A stretch of DNA of 64,000 nt, taken from the NCBI RefSeq assembly GCF_036244895.1, contig NZ_BQKE01000001.1:2480001-2544000 (forward strand). Direction: 5' to 3'. Within the stretch, counting starts at the first letter, position 1, and each line of letters begins with the position of its first letter. The stretch is from Persicobacter diffluens (lineage in GTDB: Bacteria > Bacteroidota > Bacteroidia > Cytophagales > Cyclobacteriaceae). The notes under the pieces are model-generated. The model was given only the letters and a program-made list of their open reading frames with translations, was not told the origin of the DNA and made no database searches. Below, one piece after another: positions 28,722 through 37,848 of this stretch. A program made the translations under genes and the position numbers.

Positions 28722-28946
28722 TTAACCCAAATTATTCACCGCTAATTTCATCAAATAACCATAAGCACCCCATTTTAAACTTATTACAGTTTGTTTTCTT
28801 TGATTTTATAATAGCCCGAATTTGGGCAAGCTTGCTTTCTCCTCCTTCATCTGTTTCGTTGGAAAAAACTCGAATTAGGAAACTATTCCTTCATTTTTTC
28901 CGCCTAACAGCTAAACGAGGATTTATGCGTGAATAATCCGGCTTAA
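28722..28946 (-). repeat. Repeat family A, full copy (225 bp)
   Basis: TTAACCCAAATTATTCACCG to GAATAATCCGGCTTAA, with the complete core. The rest of 28384-29426 is AT-rich; only the gyrB leader is recognisable. Confidence 0.85.
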
Positions 28947-29212
28947 TTTGACAACTACAACAGCAACTCCCGGCTTCCTACCCAAAGAACCGGCATCAAG
29001 GTGGAAAGATTAATCGTAATCAGCGCTCAGCCTTCGAATAGGCGGTTGGAAGTGGTAATTTTCGCCACTACTTTGTCCCAAAATCTAAAATCATTTCAGC
29101 ACAAACCCTTTCTGACTCCCCCAATTCAAAAAAGGTTTCATCCCAAAGCAAAAAACGTGCAGATTCCCCCTGAAAATGACCTCAAATATTAGATATTTCG
29201 TCAGGATTATGT

Positions 29213-29405
29213 TATTTTTGACAAGTTGTGAAGGCTTCAAAATTGCCCTTACAGCCTTGCGTCACTGCATTTTTTGGAAGCTTTTCAGCAATTTTTAGGA
29301 AATGAGCGAGACGCAATTTTTGTTTAACAGTGAAGCATTGATTATCAAGGAGTAAGACCACCAAAAAAGATACAAAAAGTCTCAAAACTTTCCTTTTTGG
29401 GTGGT
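29213..29405 (+). promoter_or_regulatory. gyrB leader: possible -7 box and 13-bp hairpin
   Basis: TATTTTTG at 29213-29220 fits the TAnnTTTG -7 box but lacks a clear -33 partner. At 29357-29405 the arms ACCACCAAAAAAG and CTTTTTGGGTGGT can pair over 12 of 13 positions around a ~23-base loop, ending 21 bp before the ATG. The hairpin could control translation or transcript stability. Confidence 0.4.
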
Positions 29406-29426
29406 TGAATCGGATTAATTTAAAAT

Positions 29427-31379
29427 ATGAGCGAACAAACCAACAAACCAGCAGACTATTCAGCCGGTAATATTCAGGTTTTGGAAGGCTTAGAGGCAGT
29501 AAGAAAACGCCCTGCCATGTATATCGGAGATGTTGGCATCAAAGGCTTGCATCACTTGATTTGGGAAGTGGTGGACAACTCTATTGACGAAGCCCTTGCA
29601 GGCTTCTGTGACACCATTACCGTTAGCATCCAAGAGAACAATTCCATCACCGTTTCTGATAATGGACGTGGTATTCCGGTAGGTATGCACCCTACTCAGA
29701 ATAAGTCAGCATTGGAAGTGGTAATGACTGTCCTACACGCCGGAGGTAAATTTGATAAGGATACCTACAAAGTATCCGGAGGTTTGCACGGCGTGGGGGT
29801 TTCTTGTGTGAACGCCCTGTCAAAAGACATGAAGGTGACAGTTCACTCTAAAGACGGCAAAATCTACGAGCAATCTTACAAAAAAGGTAGCCCACAAGCC
29901 CCTGTTGCTCCCGTAGGAGAAACCGACAAAACGGGAACTACCGTTTGGTTCATGCCCGATGATGAGATTTTCACTCACCACGAATATGTTTGGGATCGCG
30001 TAGCGAATCGCTTACGTGAATTGGCCTTTTTGAATGCCGGCATCACCATTGTTCTGGAAGATTTACGGGATGTGGATGAGCAAGGCAATCCTTTATCCGA
30101 GACTTTCTATTCCGAAGGCGGAATCAAGGAGTTCGTGGAGTATTTGGATGATTCCAAAGAGAAATTAATTGACGAGGCCGTTTATATCGAGGGAGAGAAA
30201 GCCAATATTCCGGTGCAGGTAGCGATGAGCTACAACACTTCCTTCTCCGAGAACGTGGTTTCTTATGTAAACAATATCAACACCCACGAGGGCGGTACCC
30301 ACGTTTCCGGTTTCCGTCGTGCACTGACCCGTACTTTGAAAAACTATGCCGACAAATCCGGCCTTTTGGACAAAGTAAAGGTAGACATTAGTGGGGATGA
30401 CTTCCGCGAAGGATTGACTGCTGTAATCTCGGTAAAAGTGGCAGAGCCACAGTTCGAGGGACAGACCAAAACCAAATTGGGTAACTCCGATGCGGTAGGA
30501 GCGGTAGATTCAGCGGTATCCGATATGTTGAACACTTATTTGGAAGAAAACCCAAGAAGTGCCAAGCAGATCGTACAGAAAGTAATTCTTGCAGCGCAGG
30601 CGCGCCATGCAGCACGTAAGGCACGCGAGATGGTACAGCGTAAGAACGTGATGAGCTCCACTTCCCTTCCGGGTAAGTTGGCCGACTGTTCTTCCAAAGA
30701 TGCAGCCCTTTCCGAACTATACCTGGTGGAGGGTGACTCTGCAGGTGGATCAGCCAAGCAGGGCCGTGAGCGCGAATACCAGGCGATTTTGCCATTGCGT
30801 GGAAAGATTCTGAACGTAGAAAAAGCCCAGGAGCACAAGATTTACGACAACGAAGAGATCAAGAATATGATCACCGCCATGGGCGTTCGTTTTGGTAAAG
30901 ATGGCGACGAGAAAGCTTTGGATATGGAGAAGTTGCGTTACCACAAGATCGTGATCATGACGGATGCCGATGTGGATGGTTCCCACATTCGTACGTTGAT
31001 TTTGACCTTCTTCTTCCGTTATATGCGTGACTTGATTGACAATGGCTATGTATACATTGCCCAGCCACCGCTTTATCAGGTGAAGAAAGGCGCGAAACAA
31101 AAGTACTGCTGGACAGAGGAAGATCGTTTACTGGCCATTCAGGAAATGGGCGGCGACGAGAATAAAGTTTCCGTACAGCGATACAAAGGTTTGGGAGAGA
31201 TGAACCCGGAGCAGCTTTGGGAAACCACCATGAACCCGGAGACCCGTACCATGAAATTGGTAACCGTGGAATCTGCAGCCGAGGCAGATCACTTATTCTC
31301 CATGCTAATGGGAGATGAAGTACCACCAAGACGCGAGTTCATCGAGAAGCACGCCAAATACGCGAATATCGACATCTAA
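29427..31379 (+). CDS. gyrB: DNA gyrase subunit B
   Basis: 650 residues. ATPase subunit of the type II topoisomerase that introduces negative supercoils. The GHKL ATPase motifs are EVVDNSIDEA (about 47-56), DNGRGIP (78-84) and GGLHGVG (118-124). The Toprim motifs are LVEGDSAGGSAKQGR (about 432-446) and DADVDGSHIRTL (about 512-523), and the C-terminal QRYKGLGEMNPEQLWETTM is the gyrase signature that separates it from ParE. The length is the short form without the ~170-residue insert of some Gram-negatives. The gyrA gene is not in the window. A strong terminator follows. Confidence 0.97.
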   Translation: MSEQTNKPADYSAGNIQVLEGLEAVRKRPAMYIGDVGIKGLHHLIWEVVDNSIDEALAGFCDTITVSIQENNSITVSDNGRGIPVGMHPTQNKSALEVVMTVLHAGGKFDKDTYKVSGGLHGVGVSCVNALSKDMKVTVHSKDGKIYEQSYKKGSPQAPVAPVGETDKTGTTVWFMPDDEIFTHHEYVWDRVANRLRELAFLNAGITIVLEDLRDVDEQGNPLSETFYSEGGIKEFVEYLDDSKEKLIDEAVYIEGEKANIPVQVAMSYNTSFSENVVSYVNNINTHEGGTHVSGFRRALTRTLKNYADKSGLLDKVKVDISGDDFREGLTAVISVKVAEPQFEGQTKTKLGNSDAVGAVDSAVSDMLNTYLEENPRSAKQIVQKVILAAQARHAARKAREMVQRKNVMSSTSLPGKLADCSSKDAALSELYLVEGDSAGGSAKQGREREYQAILPLRGKILNVEKAQEHKIYDNEEIKNMITAMGVRFGKDGDEKALDMEKLRYHKIVIMTDADVDGSHIRTLILTFFFRYMRDLIDNGYVYIAQPPLYQVKKGAKQKYCWTEEDRLLAIQEMGGDENKVSVQRYKGLGEMNPEQLWETTMNPETRTMKLVTVESAAEADHLFSMLMGDEVPPRREFIEKHAKYANIDI

Positions 31380-31394
31380 TTAAGATCAGAAATA

Positions 31395-31432
31395 ATAAAA
31401 ACGCCTTTCGGATTTCGGAAGGCGTTTTTTTA
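31395..31432 (+). terminator. Rho-independent terminator of gyrB
   Basis: AAAACGCCTTTCGG-ATT-TCGGAAGGCGTTTTTTT, starting 16 bp after the gyrB stop. Confidence 0.9.
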
Positions 31433-31439
31433 TACCCTA

Positions 31440-31705
31440 TTATTATAGGGGGGGACTGCTGCCGCTTAGACGTCAGCACCAGGCTGGCGCGGCTCACCCC
31501 ATCGGCCTTTTGGGCCGCTGTGGTTTAAACAAACCCGCTTCATCCTTGCCCCAAGCGGGCGATTGCCCGCGTGCATACTCGAGACTCACCGGCAGAGGGA
31601 TAGAGGCTCTGTGGAGCTCCTTTTTGCAGCCTTAAAGCGTAGCGGCTCGCAAAAAGAGCGACTGCCGAAAGCCCGACCGACGTCAGGAGGGCTGCCCCAA
31701 AAAAA
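31440..31705. other. GC-rich inverted-repeat block before array R1
   Basis: No gene is supported. The stretch is much richer in G+C than its surroundings and folds locally: GGCCTTTTGGGCC, AAGCGGGCGATTGCCCGC, and CTTTTTGCAGCC pairing with GGCTCGCAAAAAG (about 31620-31657). Its end (AGCCCGACCG...GGGCTGCCCCAAAA) resembles a segment at about 15802-15839. Confidence 0.5.
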
Positions 31706-33059
31706 AGATAAAACTATAAATAGTCGTAACGCTTCTGGCCTTAGGCACCCGTCTAAGACCCAAAAACCCGAGAGCATCCGCTCCCCATTTTACCACCCCG
31801 TTTCATTACAGCAGCAAACACTTTTGTAATAAATGGTCGTAGAAAACCCAACGACCAGAGCTGAGCAATAGCCCCTATTTAAAATATAGCCACCTGCTCA
31901 ATATGATGCGGGCGCACTCTGAAAAACGCTTTTTGCACACTAAAAGCATTTTCGCCCTCCGCAGGTTTTTTACGCTTATGGTCTTAGGCTCCCATCTAAG
32001 ACCCAAAATCACGGGAGCGTCCGCTCCCCTTATTGCCACCCCGTTTCATTAGAGCAGCAAACACGCTTGTGATAAATGGTCGTAGAAAACCCTACGACCA
32101 GAGCTGAGATAAACTATAAATGGTCGCCTGCTTCTGGTCTTAGGCACCCGTCTAAGACCCAAAAACCCGAGAGCATCCGCTCCCCATTTTACCACCCCGT
32201 TTCATTACAGCAGCAAACACTTTTGTAATAAATGGTCGTAGAAAACCCTACGACCAGAGCTGAGCGATAGCCCGTATTTAAAATATAGCCACCTGCTCAA
32301 TATGATGCGGAGGCATTTTGAAAAACCCGCTTCTGGTCTTAGGCTCCCGCCTAAGACCCAAAATCACGGGAGCGTCCGCTCCCCTTATTACCACGCCATT
32401 TCATTACAGTAGCAAGCACTCTTGTGATAAATGGTCGTAGAAAATCATACGACCAGCGATGGAAGGAATTTAAAATATAACCACCCGCCCAATATGATGC
32501 GGAGGCATTTTGAAAAACTCGCTTCTGGTCTTAGGCTCCTGTCTAAGACCCAAAATCAAGGGAGCGTCCGCTCCCCTTATTACCACCCTATTTCATTACT
32601 GCAGCAAACACTTTTGTAATAAATGGTCGTAGAAAATCATACGACCAGCGATGGAAGGAATTTAAAATATAACCACCCGCCCAATATGATGCGGAGGCAT
32701 TTTGAAAAACTCGCTTCTGGTCTTAGGCACCCGTCTAAGACCCAAAAACCCGAGAGCATCCGCTCCCCATTTTACCACCCCGTTTCATTACAGCAGCAAA
32801 CACTTTTGTAATAAATGGTCGCAGGAAACACAACGACCAGAGCTGAGCGATAGCCCGTATTTAAAATATAGCCACCTGCTCAATATGATGCGGAGGCATT
32901 TTGAAAAACCCGCTTCTGGTCTTAGGCTCCCGTCTAAGACCCAAAAACCCGGGAGCATCCGCTCCCCTTTTTACCACCCCATTTCATTACAGCAGCAAAC
33001 ACTTTTGTGATAAATGGTCGTAGAAAACCCGACGACCAGAGCTGAGCAATAGCCCGTAT
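31706..33059. repeat. Array R1: seven hairpin units that carry copies of the ppk 3' end
   Basis: The hairpin GGTCTTAGGCTCCCGTCTAAGACC-type motif recurs at 31738, 31980, 32136, 32335, 32527, 32719 and 32918; later units are 192-199 bp apart. Each unit also has a GGGAGCG/CGCTCCC-type stem and a TGGTCGT/ACGACCA stem. Five units contain a copy of the last ~10 ppk codons and the stop (reverse: PHHIEQVAIF), at about 31877, 32277, 32467, 32659 and 32859. The 31877 copy extends over about 30 codons. The open frames seen across the array are by-products of repetition. Confidence 0.88.
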
Positions 33060-35174
33060 TTAAAATATAGCCACCTGCTCAATATGATGCGGGCGCACTC
33101 TGAAAAACTCTTTATGCACACTAAAAGCATTTTCGCCCTCCGCAGGTTTTTTACGCGTAAAGGAACCATCCTCGTGCATTTCGTAGGCATTCACATTGTC
33201 TTTCATATTGAAATGCAGCAGATTAATAACCTGACGCTTTAACAAATCATCCGTAATCAAATAGAGAGATTCCAGACGGCGATCGAAAGATCGCACCATC
33301 ACATCGGCCGAACCACTGTACAATAAAGGATCGCCTTCATTATGGAAATAATAGACACGACTATGCTCCAGAAAATCTCCCACAATGGACATCACTTCTA
33401 TATTTTCAGAAAGCCCTACGCGCTTCGGACGCAGACAGCAAATTCCCCGAACAATCATTTTAATCGGCACACCGGCCTGCGAAGCTTCATAGAGTGCCGT
33501 GATAATTTTCTTATCCTGTAAAGAATTCATCTTAAAACAAATACCGGAAGGCTTGCCTTCCCGGGCATTTTTCCCTTCCTGCTCAATCATCTCTATCAGC
33601 TGATTACGCATATTATTTGGCGCCGTAATCAGGGATTTAAAACGATGCGGATTCGAATGACCCGTGATCACATTGAAGAATTCCGCCACATCCTTTGCGT
33701 ATTCACGCTTGGTGGTCAGCATCCCCAGGTCCGTGTATAATTTAGACGTAGACTCATTGTAATTCCCACTGGACATATGCACGTAAGAGGTTATCCCCTC
33801 TTCTCCCTTGCGGACAATCAAACACAATTTGGTATGTGTTTTCAGATTGGAAATTCCATAGATTACAAAGCAACCGGCGGCCTGCAACTGCTTGGCCGCT
33901 TCAATATTGTTTTCCTCATCGAAACGGGCCTTCACCTCAAACAATACAGAAACGTGCTTGCCATTTTCTGCCGCCTTCAATAAAGCTTCTACTATACGGG
34001 ACTCCTTAGACAGGCGATAAATCGTCATTTTAATGGACAACACCTTCGGATCTCTGGCCGCCTGATCCAGCAATTCCAGTAAAGGCTCCATATTATTATA
34101 AGGGTGATGCAATAGAATGTCCCGTTGCTTCAGGACTTCAAGCATATTCTGCTCTCCTTTTTCCGGCAAACTGATTGGCCTTACCGTACTGTGCTGCTTC
34201 GGCAATTTAGACCTCAGCGCCGGATGCCCCACTATTCGCCAAAAGCGGGTATAGTCCACCAAACTTCCCCTATGCATGCGGAAGATATTGTCTTCATCAA
34301 TCCCGAAACGTTCTTTCAGGATGAGTAACAAATTTGGATCTGGATTATATTCGGTTTCTACCCGCACCACTCGTCCGGTACGACGGGTTTTTAATTTCAG
34401 ACGCAACTCTTCCAAAAAGTTAGCTTCAATATCATCGGATTCCTCCAATGTAAAGTCGCCATTACGTGTTATGCGGAAAAGCGTCATGGACTCGATTACC
34501 ACATTGCGGTACAGCTTTTCCATATGGTAGCGGATCACCTCCTCTATCGGAATAAAAACCAACTGATCGCCGCGGTCAATCTCATAGAATTTCGGCAAAT
34601 TGCTTGGTATCTGCACAAATGACAGGCGATTCTGCCCGCTGCCGTCTTCTACCTGCGTCCAAACCCCGAAAATCAGCAGTTTATTCATCAGCAAGGGGAA
34701 GGTGTGGTAATTATCGTGCGCCATGGGCGTAAGCATGGAAAAGATCGTCCGATCGAAATACTCTTCCACTTCTGCCCGCTCATTCACCGTCAGGTTGGTC
34801 AGATTACGCTCAATAATAAAGCCTTCGGCTTCAAATTGAGAGGCGAGTAATCCGTACAGCTGCTGCTGATCTTCCACAAACATCTGGGTCTCAGCAAACA
34901 ATCGTTTCTTGAATTGATATTCTCTTAACTGCGAGTAATCCGTACGTTCTTTGCCGTAATCCAGATAGTTATACAAAGAACCTACCCGAATCATGAAAAA
35001 TTCATCGAGATTACTGTCTGTAATAGCCAAAAACTTCAACTTCTCCAGTAACGTCCGGTCTTTCTTCGCCTGATCCAATACCCGTTCATTGAACTTCAAC
35101 CAACTCAGATCCCGACTAATTAGATCACTACTGTTAATCAATTCCGTAATTCGATCCGTTTCCGCTCCAGCCAT
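33060..35174 (-). CDS. ppk1: Polyphosphate kinase 1
   Basis: 704 residues. It reversibly polymerises the gamma-phosphate of ATP into polyphosphate, usually at the membrane. The N-terminal domain ISRDLSWLKFNERVLDQAKK...ITDSNLDEFFMIRVG is typical. The phospho-accepting His lies in SYVHMSSGNYNESTSKLYTD (about 467), and the second conserved block is IKMIVRGICCLRP, then EHSRVYYFHNEG and SADVMVRSFDRRLES. Length is normal. The last ~10 codons and stop are repeated several times in the array directly downstream. The C-terminal KKPAEGENAF...RVRPHHIEQVAIF may therefore itself be a product of exchange with the array. Confidence 0.96.
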   Translation of the reverse strand: MAGAETDRITELINSSDLISRDLSWLKFNERVLDQAKKDRTLLEKLKFLAITDSNLDEFFMIRVGSLYNYLDYGKERTDYSQLREYQFKKRLFAETQMFVEDQQQLYGLLASQFEAEGFIIERNLTNLTVNERAEVEEYFDRTIFSMLTPMAHDNYHTFPLLMNKLLIFGVWTQVEDGSGQNRLSFVQIPSNLPKFYEIDRGDQLVFIPIEEVIRYHMEKLYRNVVIESMTLFRITRNGDFTLEESDDIEANFLEELRLKLKTRRTGRVVRVETEYNPDPNLLLILKERFGIDEDNIFRMHRGSLVDYTRFWRIVGHPALRSKLPKQHSTVRPISLPEKGEQNMLEVLKQRDILLHHPYNNMEPLLELLDQAARDPKVLSIKMTIYRLSKESRIVEALLKAAENGKHVSVLFEVKARFDEENNIEAAKQLQAAGCFVIYGISNLKTHTKLCLIVRKGEEGITSYVHMSSGNYNESTSKLYTDLGMLTTKREYAKDVAEFFNVITGHSNPHRFKSLITAPNNMRNQLIEMIEQEGKNAREGKPSGICFKMNSLQDKKIITALYEASQAGVPIKMIVRGICCLRPKRVGLSENIEVMSIVGDFLEHSRVYYFHNEGDPLLYSGSADVMVRSFDRRLESLYLITDDLLKRQVINLLHFNMKDNVNAYEMHEDGSFTRKKPAEGENAFSVHKEFFRVRPHHIEQVAIF

Positions 35175-35410
35175 AAAATTTTTTATTGGGTTTTTCTAAT
35201 AAAAATTTTGTTAATAGAAACTTAAGGTAAGGAATAATCTTCACTTTCGGAAGCCTCAGCGAGGAATTAACAGAAGTTTGATGTGGACAAAACACGCCCT
35301 TCCATTTTATTGAAATTGTATAATTAAAAGACGGTAAAAATGAAATTCAGACCATCAAAATGATTAAAAAATAGTGGGTTTATGTCGTTCAATTGAATAA
35401 AAAAGGCAAT

Positions 35411-35590
35411 TTACCGGATTTCTCATGCTTTAACCCTCATTTTGCTGGTAGGTGGGAAAATGAAGGAATTTTTCCTATTTCGTTTTTTTCCAAGGAAGCA
35501 GAGAAATGGGAAGAAAGCATGCTTGCTCAAATTTGGGCAAATTAAGAAGCATATAATGAGCTGGTGAAAAACTATTGAATTGAATAAATC
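35411..35590 (+). repeat. Repeat family A, first part, interrupted by element B
   Basis: TTACCGGATTTCTCATGC, then AATGAAGGAATTTTTCCTAT, CAAGGAAGCAG and CTCAAATTTGGGCAAATTA. The copy resumes at 36008. The rest of 35175-36298 holds no gene I can support. Confidence 0.7.
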
Positions 35591-36007
35591 AGGGCTTTTT
35601 TATTAAAGTTAGATCAGCCATTCAACACCTTATATTTCATATTCAATCGTTTCTTTTTCATTTTTTCTTGATAAAAAACGAAACAAAAAAATCAAGACTG
35701 TGATCAATGATGGCGGGCCATGGAACCTGCTGACGGAATCCATCAATGCGACATTTGGAGAAGGCAGGAGACTGGTGAAATATGGCAAAAATGTCGCTGT
35801 GATGCCTTCTTGACGCCAGCAGAACCCTTGTCGATCCGCCCATTGATCAAGGCCGGAGGGTTGATGTGGAAGATTTTATACTATAAAGGCAATACTGTAA
35901 AAGATATTAAGCTAACTCATAAACAAGCGCTCAAATCAAATAGCCCCTCATTGGGAACTTGATCATTACTATAATTTGCTCATTTGTAGTTTTATAAAAA
36001 AGCCATG
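35591..36007. mobile_element. Element B, copy 2 (about 417 bp, nested in family A)
   Basis: Ends GGGCTTTTTTATTAAA and TTTTATAAAAAAGCCATG, inverted as in copy 1. Stems are conserved with changed sequence: TGATCAATG/CATTGATCA (35701-35709/35841-35849) and GCGACATTT/AAATGTCGC (35748-35756/35789-35797). CTTGAT/ATCAAG is also kept. The flanks share only ATCA. No convincing ORF. Confidence 0.72.
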
Positions 36008-36039
36008 ATCAAAATATTTAGCAGCGAATAATTCGGCTT
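36008..36039 (+). repeat. Repeat family A, right end after element B
   Basis: ATTTAGCAGCGAATAATTCGGCTT matches the family right end. Confidence 0.6.
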
Positions 36040-36298
36040 TTGTTAAAAATTTCCCAATGTAAGATCTTATTCAATCTTATTGGCAAAAGGCCTTTATTTA
36101 AAATAAAAAAAGAAGAATAGGAAAACGAAACCATTGCCCTAACTTAAAAATTGCCTGACTGAATAAAGTAAGAAAGTGAGGCGAGTCTTAAAATATTTAA
36201 AAAATATCCATCCATCTGGCTTTTTTTATACCTCCTCCCTGGAATAGAGCGGAAACCTCTGCCTGTGAATCCTACTTTGGAAAAGAAAAATTCCTGCT

Positions 36299-37477
36299 AT
36301 GCGTTATACCCTATTCCTATTTTCCACCCTACTCCTGACCGCCTGCCTGAAGCATCCGGAAGTCCAACAAGACGAGGCCAACATTACACTTTTTACTACC
36401 ATAATGGACAACAGCCGCCTCCAGCAAATTGCATATATTGATCATGCCTACCTTGAGCTGACCAATACCAGCACTACAACTCCCCATATCTTTGATAGCC
36501 TGGAAGTAATTTTTTCTGAGGGACAGATTCATTGCGAAAGCTTCCTTTTAGCTGCCGGAACTTATCAAATCGATAAGTTCGAATTAAGGGACGCCAATGG
36601 AGATCTATTATATTTTGCTCCGGCGCAAGACCATCACTTTTGTGAACTGATCGATCATGCCTGCCTTCCCATCCCTTTTGAAGCTATCGAGGGGATTACC
36701 ACTCCATTACAGGTAGGGGTGACCAACAATTATACACCCTCGGAAAATGGCCCCTCCGATTATAGCCAGCTGGAAATTGCGATTTATGAAATCACCTCGG
36801 TATTTCTTACCGCCTTCCGCTACCACTGTGACTTGCAGGCAATCGAATATTTTCAGGGAGCCCCAATTATTCGGGATCATAACGGAGCAGCCATTCCTTT
36901 CATTCGGATTAATGCTGATCCGGAACCCTATCAATACCTATTGTTTCCCAGGGATAGTCTTTATCAGTTTCAAGTAATGTGGCATGAGGAGGAACGCCAC
37001 ATAAGCATCACCCACGAGCAACTCATTGCTTTGGGCAGACAATCCCTCAGTTTTCATTTTGATAGCCTGAATTGTGAAAATATTACAGACTCCATTCCAG
37101 ACACAGGCACCGACCCGGAACCCGCACCGGAAATCGGAAATGCCCTGACCATCCCCGAGGCGCTGGCCAATGAAGGGCTCAACGATGTGGATGTCGTCGG
37201 TTATATCGTCGGTACGACTTCCTCGGGGCCCAACCTTAAACATGACGGCCCTTATACCTCTGCCACCAATATTGCCCTGGCCGATCAGCCTGACATCACT
37301 GATGCGGCATTGATCGTTCCGGTACAATTACCCACCGGCGATATTCGGGACGCTTTGAACCTGGTAGATAATCCTGCCAATGAAGGACGTAGAATTATCA
37401 TCAAAGAGGCAGATTTACAATCGTATTTTTCCACCATTGGCGCAAAGAACCCGAAGGGGTTTGAATGGGTGGAATGA
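36299..37477 (+). CDS. Lipoprotein with DUF6359-like C-terminal domain
   Basis: 392 residues. The lipoprotein signal MRYTLFLFSTLLLTAC has the modified cysteine at residue 16. The N-terminal ~250 residues (YLELTNTSTTTPHIFDSLEV, TYQIDKFELRDANGDLLYFA) look like a strand-rich, surface-anchored domain. An acidic/proline linker (DSIPDTGTDPEPAPEIG) leads to a C-terminal ~115-residue domain, ALTIPEALANEG..VDVVGYIVG...IALADQPDITDAALIVPVQLP...NLVDNPANEGRRIIIKEADL, which fits the OB-fold-like DUF6359 domain of Bacteroidota. Probable surface lipoprotein; ligand unknown. Single gene, followed by a REP-like region. Confidence 0.75.
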   Translation: MRYTLFLFSTLLLTACLKHPEVQQDEANITLFTTIMDNSRLQQIAYIDHAYLELTNTSTTTPHIFDSLEVIFSEGQIHCESFLLAAGTYQIDKFELRDANGDLLYFAPAQDHHFCELIDHACLPIPFEAIEGITTPLQVGVTNNYTPSENGPSDYSQLEIAIYEITSVFLTAFRYHCDLQAIEYFQGAPIIRDHNGAAIPFIRINADPEPYQYLLFPRDSLYQFQVMWHEEERHISITHEQLIALGRQSLSFHFDSLNCENITDSIPDTGTDPEPAPEIGNALTIPEALANEGLNDVDVVGYIVGTTSSGPNLKHDGPYTSATNIALADQPDITDAALIVPVQLPTGDIRDALNLVDNPANEGRRIIIKEADLQSYFSTIGAKNPKGFEWVE

Positions 37478-37803
37478 TTTTGATGGGATATACCATGCCC
37501 CGTAGGGACGCATTGCATGCGTCCCGGCGGGAATGGTATTGCATGCGTTCCGACGGGAATGGTATTGCATACATCCCGGCGGGAAAGGAATTGCACGATA
37601 TGGAAAAATGCCCCATACCGATGTGTATCGCAGGTAACAATAAATGTAATGCGGAACGGCGCACGGCCTGAACAACGTGCGATGTGGGACGATGCATAAA
37701 CAACGTGGAACGACGCGTGATCCGTAGCGACATGCAAGCCGTAGCGACGTGCGATCCGTAACGACGTGCGATCCGTAGCGACGCATGCGATGCGTCGCTA
37801 CGG
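37478..37803. repeat. REP-like palindrome and short tandem repeat region
   Basis: Three to four 26-bp direct repeats (ATTGCATGCGTCCCGGCGGG-type, about 37513-37600) are followed by ~20-bp repeats of GTGCGATCCGTAGCGAC (about 37715-37785). The region ends in a near-perfect hairpin with 14-base arms CCGTAGCGACGCAT/ATGCGTCGCTACGG at 37773-37803. The sequence is G+C-rich against an AT-rich surround. The frames open on both strands arise from the repetition. Confidence 0.75.
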
Positions 37804-37848
37804 CAAAAAAATGGCCGTCGGGGTTATCCGGACGGCCATTTTTATTTT
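37804..37848 (-). terminator. Terminator of the gmd-fcl operon
   Basis: ATGGCCGTC...GACGGCCAT with A-runs and T-runs on either side; it sits immediately after the fcl stop on the minus strand. Confidence 0.85.

Noticed and set aside
32431..33010. Short open frames on both strands within R1
   Set aside because: They repeat with the units, contain the ppk-derived stop region and hairpins, and have no start context.
31706..33059. Array R1 as a CRISPR array
   Set aside because: Units are ~195 bp with internal hairpins and with repeated content throughout; there are no short unique spacers and no cas genes.
37401..37786. Several overlapping frames on the minus strand over the REP-like block
   Set aside because: The translations are Arg/His-rich products of the short tandem repeats, open in more than one frame at once.
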